NCBI GenBank assembly: GCA_016932735.1
Contig: JAFGCI010000001.1
Span: forward strand, 1-64,000
Origin: Candidatus Aenigmatarchaeota archaeon
GTDB taxonomy: Archaea > Aenigmatarchaeota > Aenigmatarchaeia > QMZP01 > QMZT01
Direction of reading: 5' to 3'
Length of the DNA stretch: 64,000 nt
Position numbers and translations under genes: made by a program. This document shows positions 35,412 to 42,902 of the stretch, in pieces; position 1 is the stretch's first letter; every line of letters starts with the position of its first letter. The notes under the pieces were generated by a model. The model saw nothing but the letters and a program-made list of their open reading frames with translations, did not search any database and was not told the origin of the DNA.

Positions 35412-36221
35412 ATGATTATAGCCGGAATTGATATCGGGGGAACGAATACGCATACAGTCCTTATGAAAGGCACAAAGATTATATCAAAATTCACTCTTCC
35501 CGGAACAAGCAATACAATAGCCAGAGAATGTTTCGGAGATCTCCTTAAAAAAGCGAGTATCGAAATCAGGAATATCGACAAAATCATAGTCACCGGAGGC
35601 GGCTCAAGAAGACTTGACAGGGACATTTTCGGAAAGGAATTTGTCAATGCAGAAGAAATAGAATCTCTGGGGTTGGGAGGAATATACCTTTCCGGAAAAA
35701 ATAGTGTCTTCGTAGTCAGCATGGGAACCGGAACAGCATTTGTCTCAGTAAAGGATAAAAGAATAGAACATCTTGGCGGAAGCGGTGTCGGTGGCGGGAC
35801 ACTCTGGGGACTTTCAAAACTGATTCTTGATAAATCGATTGATGAAGCCGAAAAACTTGCAATGATTGGAAGCTGTCAGAACATTGATATGACAGTCAAT
35901 GACATAATCGGGACGGATTTATGCAAGATTCCGAAAGAAGCAACAGCAGCAAATTTCGGAAAACTTGACGGAGAGTATAAGGACGCCGATTTGGCATCGG
36001 GCATGATTAACATGGTTGCAGAATCCTTGGGTGTCATGGCATATTTCGCTTCAAAGACGCAGAACCTTGAAAATGAAATTCTTATCTGCGGGAGAGTTAT
36101 TCTGAATAAAATGATAAAGGAGAGGATAACAGAAACCATCAGATTGTTCGGAGGAAGAGCAATTATACCAAAAGATGCCGAATATTGCGGAGCGATAGGT
36201 GCTGCTCTTTCCTTATACTAG
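35412..36221 (+). CDS. coaW: Type II pantothenate kinase (CoaW-like)
   Basis: ASKHA-fold kinase of 269 aa for the first step of CoA synthesis. It follows the CoaW pattern: GIDIGGTNTH (phosphate 1 loop), VTGGGSR, VSMGTGTAF, GGSGVGGGTLWGLS, an AANFGKL motif after a NIDMTVNDIIG segment, and the terminal CGAIGA. BadF-type ATPases are related, but the AANFG and GGGTLWGL motifs favour PanK-II. Most archaea use pantoate kinase instead, so this is noteworthy. It shares a regulatory element with the CoA-binding gene at 12623. Confidence 0.8.
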   Translation: MIIAGIDIGGTNTHTVLMKGTKIISKFTLPGTSNTIARECFGDLLKKASIEIRNIDKIIVTGGGSRRLDRDIFGKEFVNAEEIESLGLGGIYLSGKNSVFVVSMGTGTAFVSVKDKRIEHLGGSGVGGGTLWGLSKLILDKSIDEAEKLAMIGSCQNIDMTVNDIIGTDLCKIPKEATAANFGKLDGEYKDADLASGMINMVAESLGVMAYFASKTQNLENEILICGRVILNKMIKERITETIRLFGGRAIIPKDAEYCGAIGAALSLY

Positions 36222-37421
36222 TTACTCATATCTTAATGCATCCACCACTTTTAGTTTCGAAGCATTTATTGCAGGAAGCAATCCTGATGCTATTCCCAGC
36301 AACGTACTGAAAATTACCGCTCCTGCAAAAAGAGCATAGTCAGGAATAAGAAGTATTTTTATGAAGCCGAAAGTATTGATTAATGTTATGAATCCAAAGG
36401 CCATAGCAGTTCCCACAATTACCCCGATAACACCTCCGAAGAATCCAAGGAAAGCGCTTTCCAGAATGAAAAGAGAAAGTATCTGCGAGTTCTTAGCACC
36501 TACAGCCTTCATTATCCCTATCTCTCTTGTTCTCTGAAGAACAGATGTGTATAGAGAATTCATGATTCCAAGAGCCCCGACAAACAAGCTAATAAAAGCT
36601 ATACTTAATACAACAAGATCGATAACACCAAGAAGACTTCCTATTCGCTCCTTAAGCTGTTTAGGCGTGATGACACCCATGTCATCCCTGCCTCTTGCCC
36701 TCTTAAGCTTCTGCTGGACTTTCTCGACAATAAGGTCAATATCCGCCCCAGGAGAAACTTTTGCGACAGCGGCAGTGACGGCCTTTGAATCTCCAATGCT
36801 ATCGCGGAGATCATTTATCGGGACATAAATTATATTGTCTTGTGACTGGGTTCCCTGCTCTTCGAAAATACCAACAACCGTGTATTTATCTCCATTTATC
36901 TTTATCGTTGTGCCGGCAAATACGTCTTTATCAAAAGTGTCGTATGCCACTTTGTAGCCTATATTGGCGACACGCCTGTCATTATTTTCCATATATCGGC
37001 CTTCAAGCAAATCCATTTTAAAATAATCCTCAGCTGTCCTGTCGCTTCCCCTGTCCGCGCCCACGCCGCTTATTGATAGCCTTTTTCTCTCTCTTCCATA
37101 TTGGACTTCGAAAGTGCTTTGCAGGATGGCGTCTACGGATAGAATCTGAGGAATGGATTTTATGGTTTCTATGTCATCGGTTGTCATGAAGCCATATCCC
37201 TGAGGGCCCTGCTGGCCGGAAGACGCTTTAGGGCCTATCAGTATTTCATCTGCACCGAAGACGTCGAGCTGCTGAGTTACCCCGGCCTTAAGGCCGTTGC
37301 TAAGAATTATTAGGGCAACAAGCGCAGTTATTCCTATAACTATACCAAGGACTGTCAAAGACGAACGAAGCTTCCTTTCCTTCAGCTGGACCCAGACGAT
37401 ATTTGCTGTTCTTTTATCCAT
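36222..37421 (-). CDS. MacB-like ABC transporter permease 2
   Basis: 399 aa with the MacB/FtsX layout: one N-terminal helix (about 20-42), a large extracytoplasmic MacB_PCD domain and three C-terminal helices; the coupling region ERTREIGIMKAVGAKNSQI is clear. Its ATG shares one base with the stop of the previous permease (TAATG). It is the last gene of the PadR-ATPase-S-layer-like-permease-permease operon. Substrate unknown; the family exports peptides, lipids or lipoproteins. Confidence 0.9.
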   Translation of the reverse strand: MDKRTANIVWVQLKERKLRSSLTVLGIVIGITALVALIILSNGLKAGVTQQLDVFGADEILIGPKASSGQQGPQGYGFMTTDDIETIKSIPQILSVDAILQSTFEVQYGRERKRLSISGVGADRGSDRTAEDYFKMDLLEGRYMENNDRRVANIGYKVAYDTFDKDVFAGTTIKINGDKYTVVGIFEEQGTQSQDNIIYVPINDLRDSIGDSKAVTAAVAKVSPGADIDLIVEKVQQKLKRARGRDDMGVITPKQLKERIGSLLGVIDLVVLSIAFISLFVGALGIMNSLYTSVLQRTREIGIMKAVGAKNSQILSLFILESAFLGFFGGVIGVIVGTAMAFGFITLINTFGFIKILLIPDYALFAGAVIFSTLLGIASGLLPAINASKLKVVDALRYE

Positions 37422-38629
37422 TAATGTTCCCTTAGTGTGTCGATAATTTTTTTCTTGGAGGCGGACCATGCCGGTATAAGCCCGGAAATCAATCCCACAA
37501 AAAATGCAAATGCAAGAACGCCAAATACATTAAGCGGAAGTATGTAAACCTTTAGCATGGGATAGCCCATTTCGATGGCTACAAAACCTATGACAAGTGA
37601 AAATATTATTCCTAATATTATGCCAGCCAGACCGCCAAAGAATCCAATCAGACCGCTCTCAAGCATGAATATCTGAAGTATGTCACTATTGGTCGCTCCG
37701 ATTGACTTCATTATCCCGATCTCTTTCTCCCTCTCAAGTACCGATGTAAACATATTGTTTGCAATCCCGACTGCGCCAACTATAAGGCTGACTGAGGCTA
37801 TCGCAAGGAGTATGCCCTGCGCAAGCGCCATTATATTATTGAATTGTTTAATCAGCGACTCAGGAGTCATTGTGATAAAGGTGTCCTTTCCTTTCTTCCT
37901 TTCAAGGGCGCGTATAAGCCTTTCTTCAGCGAAATCAATATCAATCCCGTCCTTAACTACAGCATCAATAGCAGTCACTGTTTCTGAAGAATTGAGTACG
38001 GTTTTTGCATCTTCATAAGTTATTATAACAGATCTGTCATCCTCTACCCCGAGCTCCTTGTAGATGCCTACAACAGTGAATTTATGGTCGTTTACATAAA
38101 CGGAATTTCTCAGCTTGATAGGCTTTTCAAAGAAATCATCGTCATATGCAATCGAGTAGCCTAATATTGCTACACCTCTCTCATCTTCGTTGAATGATCT
38201 ACCCTCTACAAGATTTTCCTCTATTCTGTATTCCTTATTTATGGCATCCGCATTCGAGCTCGGGAAAGACTGCACCATAAGATACAATTCTGTACCTCCG
38301 TATTCCACTTTCTGTGCCTGCCTTACTATGGTCGGGACGACCATTTTGAAATACGGCAATGATTCTATATAACCCACATCGCTTTCGAGCAGCTGCTGTG
38401 TTATCTGGGTGGGGTTGTTGAATTCAGCCATCACAAAAATCCTGTTTCTTCCAAACTCATCAAAAAGTTCATTTATTGCTCCGGAAACTCCTGCCGATAA
38501 AGATAACAGGGTAAGAATGACAGCTATTGATATGACTATCCCGAAGATAGTGAGCCAGCTACGGATGCTTCTTTCCCTGATTGACTTCAGTCCCATTTTT
38601 ACATATCTCGGCTTTATCAATTCGACCAC
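37421..38629 (-). CDS. MacB-like ABC transporter permease 1
   Basis: 402 aa and homologous to the next gene, with the same 1+3 helix layout and the motif EKEIGIMKSIGATNSDI. The pair probably forms a heterodimer driven by the ATPase at 39902. The start is a GTG at 38629 with no clear ribosome-binding site; ATG 38596 (MGLKSIRE) is an alternative that keeps the whole first helix. Confidence 0.9.
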   Translation of the reverse strand: MVELIKPRYVKMGLKSIRERSIRSWLTIFGIVISIAVILTLLSLSAGVSGAINELFDEFGRNRIFVMAEFNNPTQITQQLLESDVGYIESLPYFKMVVPTIVRQAQKVEYGGTELYLMVQSFPSSNADAINKEYRIEENLVEGRSFNEDERGVAILGYSIAYDDDFFEKPIKLRNSVYVNDHKFTVVGIYKELGVEDDRSVIITYEDAKTVLNSSETVTAIDAVVKDGIDIDFAEERLIRALERKKGKDTFITMTPESLIKQFNNIMALAQGILLAIASVSLIVGAVGIANNMFTSVLEREKEIGIMKSIGATNSDILQIFMLESGLIGFFGGLAGIILGIIFSLVIGFVAIEMGYPMLKVYILPLNVFGVLAFAFFVGLISGLIPAWSASKKKIIDTLREH

Positions 38630-38657
38630 TTAATTAAATAAAATAAAGGGAAGAGGA

Positions 38658-39905
38658 TTACTTCCTCTTGCATTTTTTCCTGCACCTTCTTCTGTACCAC
38701 CAGAATCCTACAAGTCCGATCACCACTACCCAAATTAAAGCAGTTGCACTGTAATCCACTGGTGCCATAAGACCTATTTCTGTAGCCTTTTCATGGGAAT
38801 ATAATTTGTTCTGCAGGCTGAACTTCTCTGAATAGACCTTGTCGTAGCTATCCCTGTAATGCAGATTGAAGACTAACGGAACAGAGTTCTTATCGCTCGG
38901 ATATATGAATATATCAAACTGGCCGGTTTCAAAGTCATCACTTTCAAGATTGCCGAGATATGACTTCGGAGAACTTATTATGTCGTAATCATCAGTATCG
39001 ACCATTTCAAGGACTACGAAATTCAACATGTCTTTTCCTATGTTAGAGATGCTGACCACAACCCGTCCCTTCTTGCCACCCATGAATAACTCTGTGTCTT
39101 CCAGATTGGTAAGGTAAGCAGGTTGAGCTGTTACAGGAACGCCAACAAATGTGGAATCTGTATACTCTGTTGAGAATTTATCATAGTATGTGAGTATCAC
39201 CGGAAGCTGATTTACTTTGATATCAGTGTCAGCATCAACGAAGAATTTGAAAGTCACGTCCTGTGAGCTTTGCCCTGATATCCTTTTGATTATTTTCTGG
39301 TTCGTTGTCCCTACTGGTGTAAAGCCTGTTCCTGTGGTGTCGACTTTGACCTTTACGTTGTCGATGAACCCTGTTCCCTTGTTGTCTATCTCTATCTTCA
39401 TCTCAAACATATTTCCAAGCTCGACCTCTTCGGGCGTTATTGTCACCTGGCCTATCTCAGCAATGCCCTGTTTTGACTGTATCCTTATAACCTGTTCATT
39501 CGAGCTGATGACAAAGTCTGGTTCGCTTGTTTTCCAGTATTTGAGTTTTACCTTATTCATATAGCCTTCCACGGCATCCTCGGCGACCCTTGCTTTCCAG
39601 TAGATTATCGCGCCGTCTGTAAGTGTCTGGTAGCCGGTCAGAGAGCCGACGCTTTTTCTGGCGGTTTCGCTGGGATCCAGGCTGAAGGGGTAATTATAAT
39701 CAAGCTCAAATGTGTAATCGGTGCTTTTTGAAGCCAGGTTGTCTATCTTCCATCTGAGCTCTACATAATCTCCGGGCTCTACCGGATCCGGAGTCTGGCT
39801 TATGAAACTTACGCTTATCCTCGGGTCTTCAGCAGCTTTCACGCTAACTGTCAGTGATAACAGCAGAACTGCCAGAACCGTCAATAAAACAATCTCCTTT
39901 TTCAT
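38658..39905 (-). CDS. Secreted COG1361-like beta-sandwich protein
   Basis: 415 aa: signal peptide (1-24), several Ig/NEW3-like beta-sandwich repeats (about 30-365), a C-terminal transmembrane helix (about 385-403) and the basic tail RRRCRKKCKRK. COG1361-type proteins are found beside archaeal MacB-like exporters, as here, and may act as the outer component. The start overlaps the ATPase stop by 4 nt, so it is coupled. Confidence 0.83.
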   Translation of the reverse strand: MKKEIVLLTVLAVLLLSLTVSVKAAEDPRISVSFISQTPDPVEPGDYVELRWKIDNLASKSTDYTFELDYNYPFSLDPSETARKSVGSLTGYQTLTDGAIIYWKARVAEDAVEGYMNKVKLKYWKTSEPDFVISSNEQVIRIQSKQGIAEIGQVTITPEEVELGNMFEMKIEIDNKGTGFIDNVKVKVDTTGTGFTPVGTTNQKIIKRISGQSSQDVTFKFFVDADTDIKVNQLPVILTYYDKFSTEYTDSTFVGVPVTAQPAYLTNLEDTELFMGGKKGRVVVSISNIGKDMLNFVVLEMVDTDDYDIISSPKSYLGNLESDDFETGQFDIFIYPSDKNSVPLVFNLHYRDSYDKVYSEKFSLQNKLYSHEKATEIGLMAPVDYSATALIWVVVIGLVGFWWYRRRCRKKCKRK

Positions 39906-40705
39906 TTCTTCACCTCAGAATTATCTTTATTATTGATCTTTTCTTCCCATTCCATTTTGATTTTTATTGCCTCCTCGAGTTTCCTGATAGCACCGTTTTT
40001 GTCTTTTTCTGTATTGATTTTTTCATCGACTATCAGCCCGTCAAACAGGACCACGGTCCTGTCGGCGAGTTTTGCAAGATCATCATCGTGTGTGACCATT
40101 ATGACAGTCACATTATTTTTCTGGTTAAGTTCTATAAGGAATTCAATTATCTGCTTTCCTGTCTTGCTGTCAAGATTGCCCGTAGGTTCGTCAGCTAATA
40201 TGACCTCTGGGTTGTTTGCAAGCGCTCTTGCAATAGCTACTCTCTGGCGCTCTCCTCCAGAAAGCTCTCCCGGCTTATGATCTCTTCGGTGATCGAGCTG
40301 GACAAGTTTCAGAACCTTTTCAATCCTTTCTTTGGTTTCGCTTAATGAGACGCCCTGAAAAACCAGAGGCATCGAGACATTCTCGTAGACAGATAATGTG
40401 GGCATGAGATTGAAAGTCTGGAATATAAATCCTATTTTTCTTCCGCGAACCTGTGCCAGTTCGCTTTCTGACATGTCGGCTATATTTTCCCCGTCGAGGT
40501 AGATATCGCCCTTTGTCGGGGTATCTATGCATCCTATCTGGTTTACCATAGTGGATTTTCCGGAGCCGGATTTTCCGACAATGGAAAGGAATTCGCCTCT
40601 TTTGACTTTGAGCGTAATGCTCCTCAATGCCGTGACTTCAACTTCATCGAGCTGGTACGTCCTGCCGACATTTTTCAACTCAATTATGTAATCATTTTTT
40701 TGCAT
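39902..40705 (-). CDS. ABC transporter ATPase (LolD/MacB type)
   Basis: 267 aa. Walker A is GKSGSGKS, signature LSGGERQRVAIARAL, Walker B VILADEPTGNLD and switch THDDD. An additional coiled C-terminal stretch of about 40 residues is rich in Lys/Glu. I prefer ATG 40705 (MQKNDYII), 9 nt after AGAGG, to the ATG at 40714. It overlaps the end of padR by 14 nt. Confidence 0.93.
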   Translation of the reverse strand: MQKNDYIIELKNVGRTYQLDEVEVTALRSITLKVKRGEFLSIVGKSGSGKSTMVNQIGCIDTPTKGDIYLDGENIADMSESELAQVRGRKIGFIFQTFNLMPTLSVYENVSMPLVFQGVSLSETKERIEKVLKLVQLDHRRDHKPGELSGGERQRVAIARALANNPEVILADEPTGNLDSKTGKQIIEFLIELNQKNNVTVIMVTHDDDLAKLADRTVVLFDGLIVDEKINTEKDKNGAIRKLEEAIKIKMEWEEKINNKDNSEVKK

Positions 40706-41126
40706 CCTGACCATCCTCTAACTTCTTAATACATTCAGTAAGAATCTTTTTAGCCTTTTTCTTATCCTTCTGCTTTTCAAACAAGTGGCAGATGCGGAAT
40801 GTTAAAAGGATATCGTCCTTTCTGAATATATTTTCATAAACACCGAATTTATTCATGAGCTCCTTGAAGCCTAGTTTTATCTGGTTTTTAATAGCGTTTC
40901 TGCCGTTTTCATTTATCTTATATAATATCTTTTTATCGGACTTTCTTGATTCGATTAAACCCTCTTTTTCGAGTTCCTTCAGGGCCGGGTATATGGAACC
41001 GCAGGAAGGAACGTCATGGCTTTCTGTTATTTTGCTTATCTCTTTCCTGAGCGTGTAGCCGCACATGTCCCTATCTGATAACATGAAAAGTATCAGACGC
41101 TGAACGGAACCCTTTCTTCTGACCAT
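40692..41126 (-). CDS. PadR-family transcriptional regulator
   Basis: 144-aa winged-helix regulator: KGSVQRLILFMLSDRDMCGYTLRKEI, then GSIYPALKELEKEGLIES and a long C-terminal dimerisation helix. PadR proteins are usually ligand-responsive repressors of transporter operons. It heads the ABC operon it presumably controls, with three phased inverted repeats just upstream (41158-41204). A TATA box at about 41148-41156 fits a leaderless start at ATG 41126. Confidence 0.9.
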   Translation of the reverse strand: MVRRKGSVQRLILFMLSDRDMCGYTLRKEISKITESHDVPSCGSIYPALKELEKEGLIESRKSDKKILYKINENGRNAIKNQIKLGFKELMNKFGVYENIFRKDDILLTFRICHLFEKQKDKKKAKKILTECIKKLEDGQDAKK

Positions 41127-41157
41127 AATCATAATATTGAATTTGATAATATAAATA

Positions 41158-41204
41158 TATCGTAATACGATACAATCGATTCTCGATAGTATCGCTATCC
41201 GATA
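41158..41204. promoter_or_regulatory. Operator array of three phased ATCG-N5-CGAT repeats
   Basis: Three inverted repeats, each ATCG-N5-CGAT: 41159-41171, 41175-41187 and 41191-41203. Their starts are exactly 16 bp apart. The outer two extend to TATCG-N5-CGATA. The array abuts the padR TATA box, so it is the probable autoregulatory site of the PadR protein. Confidence 0.75.
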
Positions 41205-41216
41205 TTTATTAAAAAA

Positions 41217-41597
41217 TCAAGAGCTTATCCAGAGCCCATGAATGTTGCAGTATTCCCTTGCCTTAAATGTTCCTCCCTTTATATTGAATTCCTTTTCAGG
41301 CTTCTCTCCCGGTTTAAGATATTTCCTGAGAACCCTGTCTTCGGTGACGACTTCAATGAATTCAATGTAATGATCTTCAGTCATCGGATGGCCGACGGAA
41401 CCGACCTTAACTTTTACTCTGTTCTCATCAATCTTCTCAATTACAGGAACGTGCTTCTCTTTTGCGGCATCGACTGTGTTTTCTTTCATATGTTTCATGG
41501 GCTGGCCGCAGCATACAAGCTCGCCTGCCCCTTCATGAACAACCTCGACAACATTCCCGCATATTTCGCATTTGTAAACAGCTTTAAATTCTGCCAT
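41217..41597 (-). CDS. dfx: Desulfoferrodoxin-type superoxide reductase
   Basis: 126 aa. The N-terminal rubredoxin-like centre has CEICG and CCG; the SOR domain has EKHVPV, GHPMTEDHYIEFIE and the C-terminal CNIHGLW, giving the His4Cys active site. It reduces superoxide to peroxide without making oxygen. The ATG at 41597 follows AGAGGTGAT, and I reject a longer start at 41636. It is the last gene of the PerR-type operon. Confidence 0.95.
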   Translation of the reverse strand: MAEFKAVYKCEICGNVVEVVHEGAGELVCCGQPMKHMKENTVDAAKEKHVPVIEKIDENRVKVKVGSVGHPMTEDHYIEFIEVVTEDRVLRKYLKPGEKPEKEFNIKGGTFKAREYCNIHGLWISS

Positions 41598-41607
41598 TTT
41601 ATCACCT

Positions 41608-41859
41608 CTATTGATTATCAGCGTTAATCTTCTCAAGTTCTGTGTCTATCGCGTGTTGATTGAAACCGATTATTATTTTTCCGTTTATCTCTATCTGAGG
41701 GACGCCCATCTGCCTTGATTTGGAAAGCATCTCTTCGCGGCCTTCCAAATCTTCTGCTACATTTATTTCCGTGAATTCAATGCCCCTTTCTTCGAGATAC
41801 TCTTTTACCCTGTAGCACCACGGGCATGTCGGAGTTGAATAAACCTTTATCTCTGTCAT
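41608..41859 (-). CDS. Glutaredoxin-like protein
   Basis: 83-aa thioredoxin-fold protein with the redox motif CPWC (residues 12-15) and the cis-proline loop GVPQIEING, close to NrdH/glutaredoxin-like proteins. It probably reduces protein disulfides or supplies electrons within the oxidative-stress operon. The start overlaps the upstream rubrerythrin-like gene by 4 nt. Confidence 0.9.
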   Translation of the reverse strand: MTEIKVYSTPTCPWCYRVKEYLEERGIEFTEINVAEDLEGREEMLSKSRQMGVPQIEINGKIIIGFNQHAIDTELEKINADNQ

Positions 41860-42371
41860 AATCTCTCCTCCGAAAGCTTTAAGTGGTCTGTTTCAACCTC
41901 TACAAGAGCATTAAATATCTGCTTAATTCTGGGATTAGATGATTCTGAAGCGGCCTTTTTATAGAAATTAATTGCTCTCGCTTCCCTTGCATGGGAATCC
42001 TTAAGGTCTTCTTTATATTCAACAGAGCATTTATCAGTTCCCTTAGGGATTGAATCCAATTTCAGTATTTTCTTCCAAATAGCCGCATGCTCTGCTTCAA
42101 CTTTGCCAAGAGCCTTGAAAAGTTTCTGACCTTCTGCCTCTTTCACCTTTTCTGCAGCGCAGAAATAGAACGCAGAATTGCCGATTTCAACTTCCAAAGC
42201 GTGCTCTGCATTTGCCCTGTCTTTATCATTAAGCTCTACATCAAAGCTAGCGTTCGCGTCTTTGAATTCTTTTATGAATTTTCTTTTTGCCCCACAGAAC
42301 GGACAATTGGCAGGTGACTCATCGCCTATGTAAGGATCTCCGCAAATTTCGCATCTCCATAGATTTACCAT
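41856..42371 (-). CDS. Reverse-type rubrerythrin
   Basis: 171 aa with the rubredoxin-like domain first (CEICGD..CPFCG) and the ferritin-like diiron domain after it (EHALEVEIGNSAFYF, KVEAEHAAIW, AREARAINFY, VEVETDHLKL). This domain order is that of reverse rubrerythrins, which are peroxidases of anaerobes. ATG 42371 has GGAGAGTGAT upstream; the longer frame to 42413 would overlap the regulator gene's end. The gap to that gene's stop is 4 nt. Confidence 0.9.
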   Translation of the reverse strand: MVNLWRCEICGDPYIGDESPANCPFCGAKRKFIKEFKDANASFDVELNDKDRANAEHALEVEIGNSAFYFCAAEKVKEAEGQKLFKALGKVEAEHAAIWKKILKLDSIPKGTDKCSVEYKEDLKDSHAREARAINFYKKAASESSNPRIKQIFNALVEVETDHLKLSEERL

Positions 42372-42375
42372 ATAA

Positions 42376-42765
42376 TCACTCTCCTTTTTTCTTGCATTTT
42401 TTGCATGTTCCATAAAATATTATTCTAACGGATTTTGGGAAGAACTCTTCAGAATCTACGCTTTTCATGGCCTGCTCTGAAAGTTTCTTGTTAAATATAT
42501 CAATCAGTTTTCCGCATTTCGTACAGACAAAATGCTGGTGGCAGCAGGTATCGCCGTCAAACCGATACTCCTTTCCTATCTCAAACCTTAATATCTGTCC
42601 TTGCTCTGCTAAAAGATTAAGGTTCCTGTAAACAGTTGCTAACGTAATTGCGGGAAGGTCTCTTGAGACAGCTTTGTAGACCATCTCGGCGGTAGGATGC
42701 GTCTTAACACTTCTGAGATATTCAAGTATCTTTAGTCTCTGGCTCGTCATGCGATTTTTCCCCAT
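42376..42765 (-). CDS. perR: Fur/PerR-family regulator
   Basis: 129-aa metalloregulator. The winged helix lies at residues 1-75 (TSQRLKILEYL, ATVYRNLNLL), then the metal/dimer domain with HQHFVCTKCG and a C-terminal CKKCKKK forming a CxxC-CxxC zinc site. Downstream genes are all peroxide or superoxide defence, so it is most likely PerR-like rather than iron-responsive Fur. AAGGAGAT precedes the ATG. A perfect 28-bp palindrome overlaps its promoter. Confidence 0.9.
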   Translation of the reverse strand: MGKNRMTSQRLKILEYLRSVKTHPTAEMVYKAVSRDLPAITLATVYRNLNLLAEQGQILRFEIGKEYRFDGDTCCHQHFVCTKCGKLIDIFNKKLSEQAMKSVDSEEFFPKSVRIIFYGTCKKCKKKGE

Positions 42766-42782
42766 TTATATCTCCTTTATGT

Positions 42783-42810
42783 TTTATTAATAATAATTAT
42801 TATTAATAAA
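42783..42810. promoter_or_regulatory. Fur/Per-box palindrome
   Basis: Perfect 28-bp inverted repeat with half-site TTTATTAATAATAA, lying 18 nt before the regulator's ATG and just downstream of TATA-like sequences (42808-42832 on the minus strand). Its AT-rich TTATTAATAAT-type composition resembles bacterial Per boxes. It is the likely autoregulatory operator of the operon 42765-41217. Confidence 0.7.
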
Positions 42811-42902
42811 TATAAATTACTAATATATAAAGATTTGCATTAAGTCTATAGATATATCCTGAACTTAGTCAGAAAAAAATGAAATAAGAAAAAGAAAGGG
42901 GG

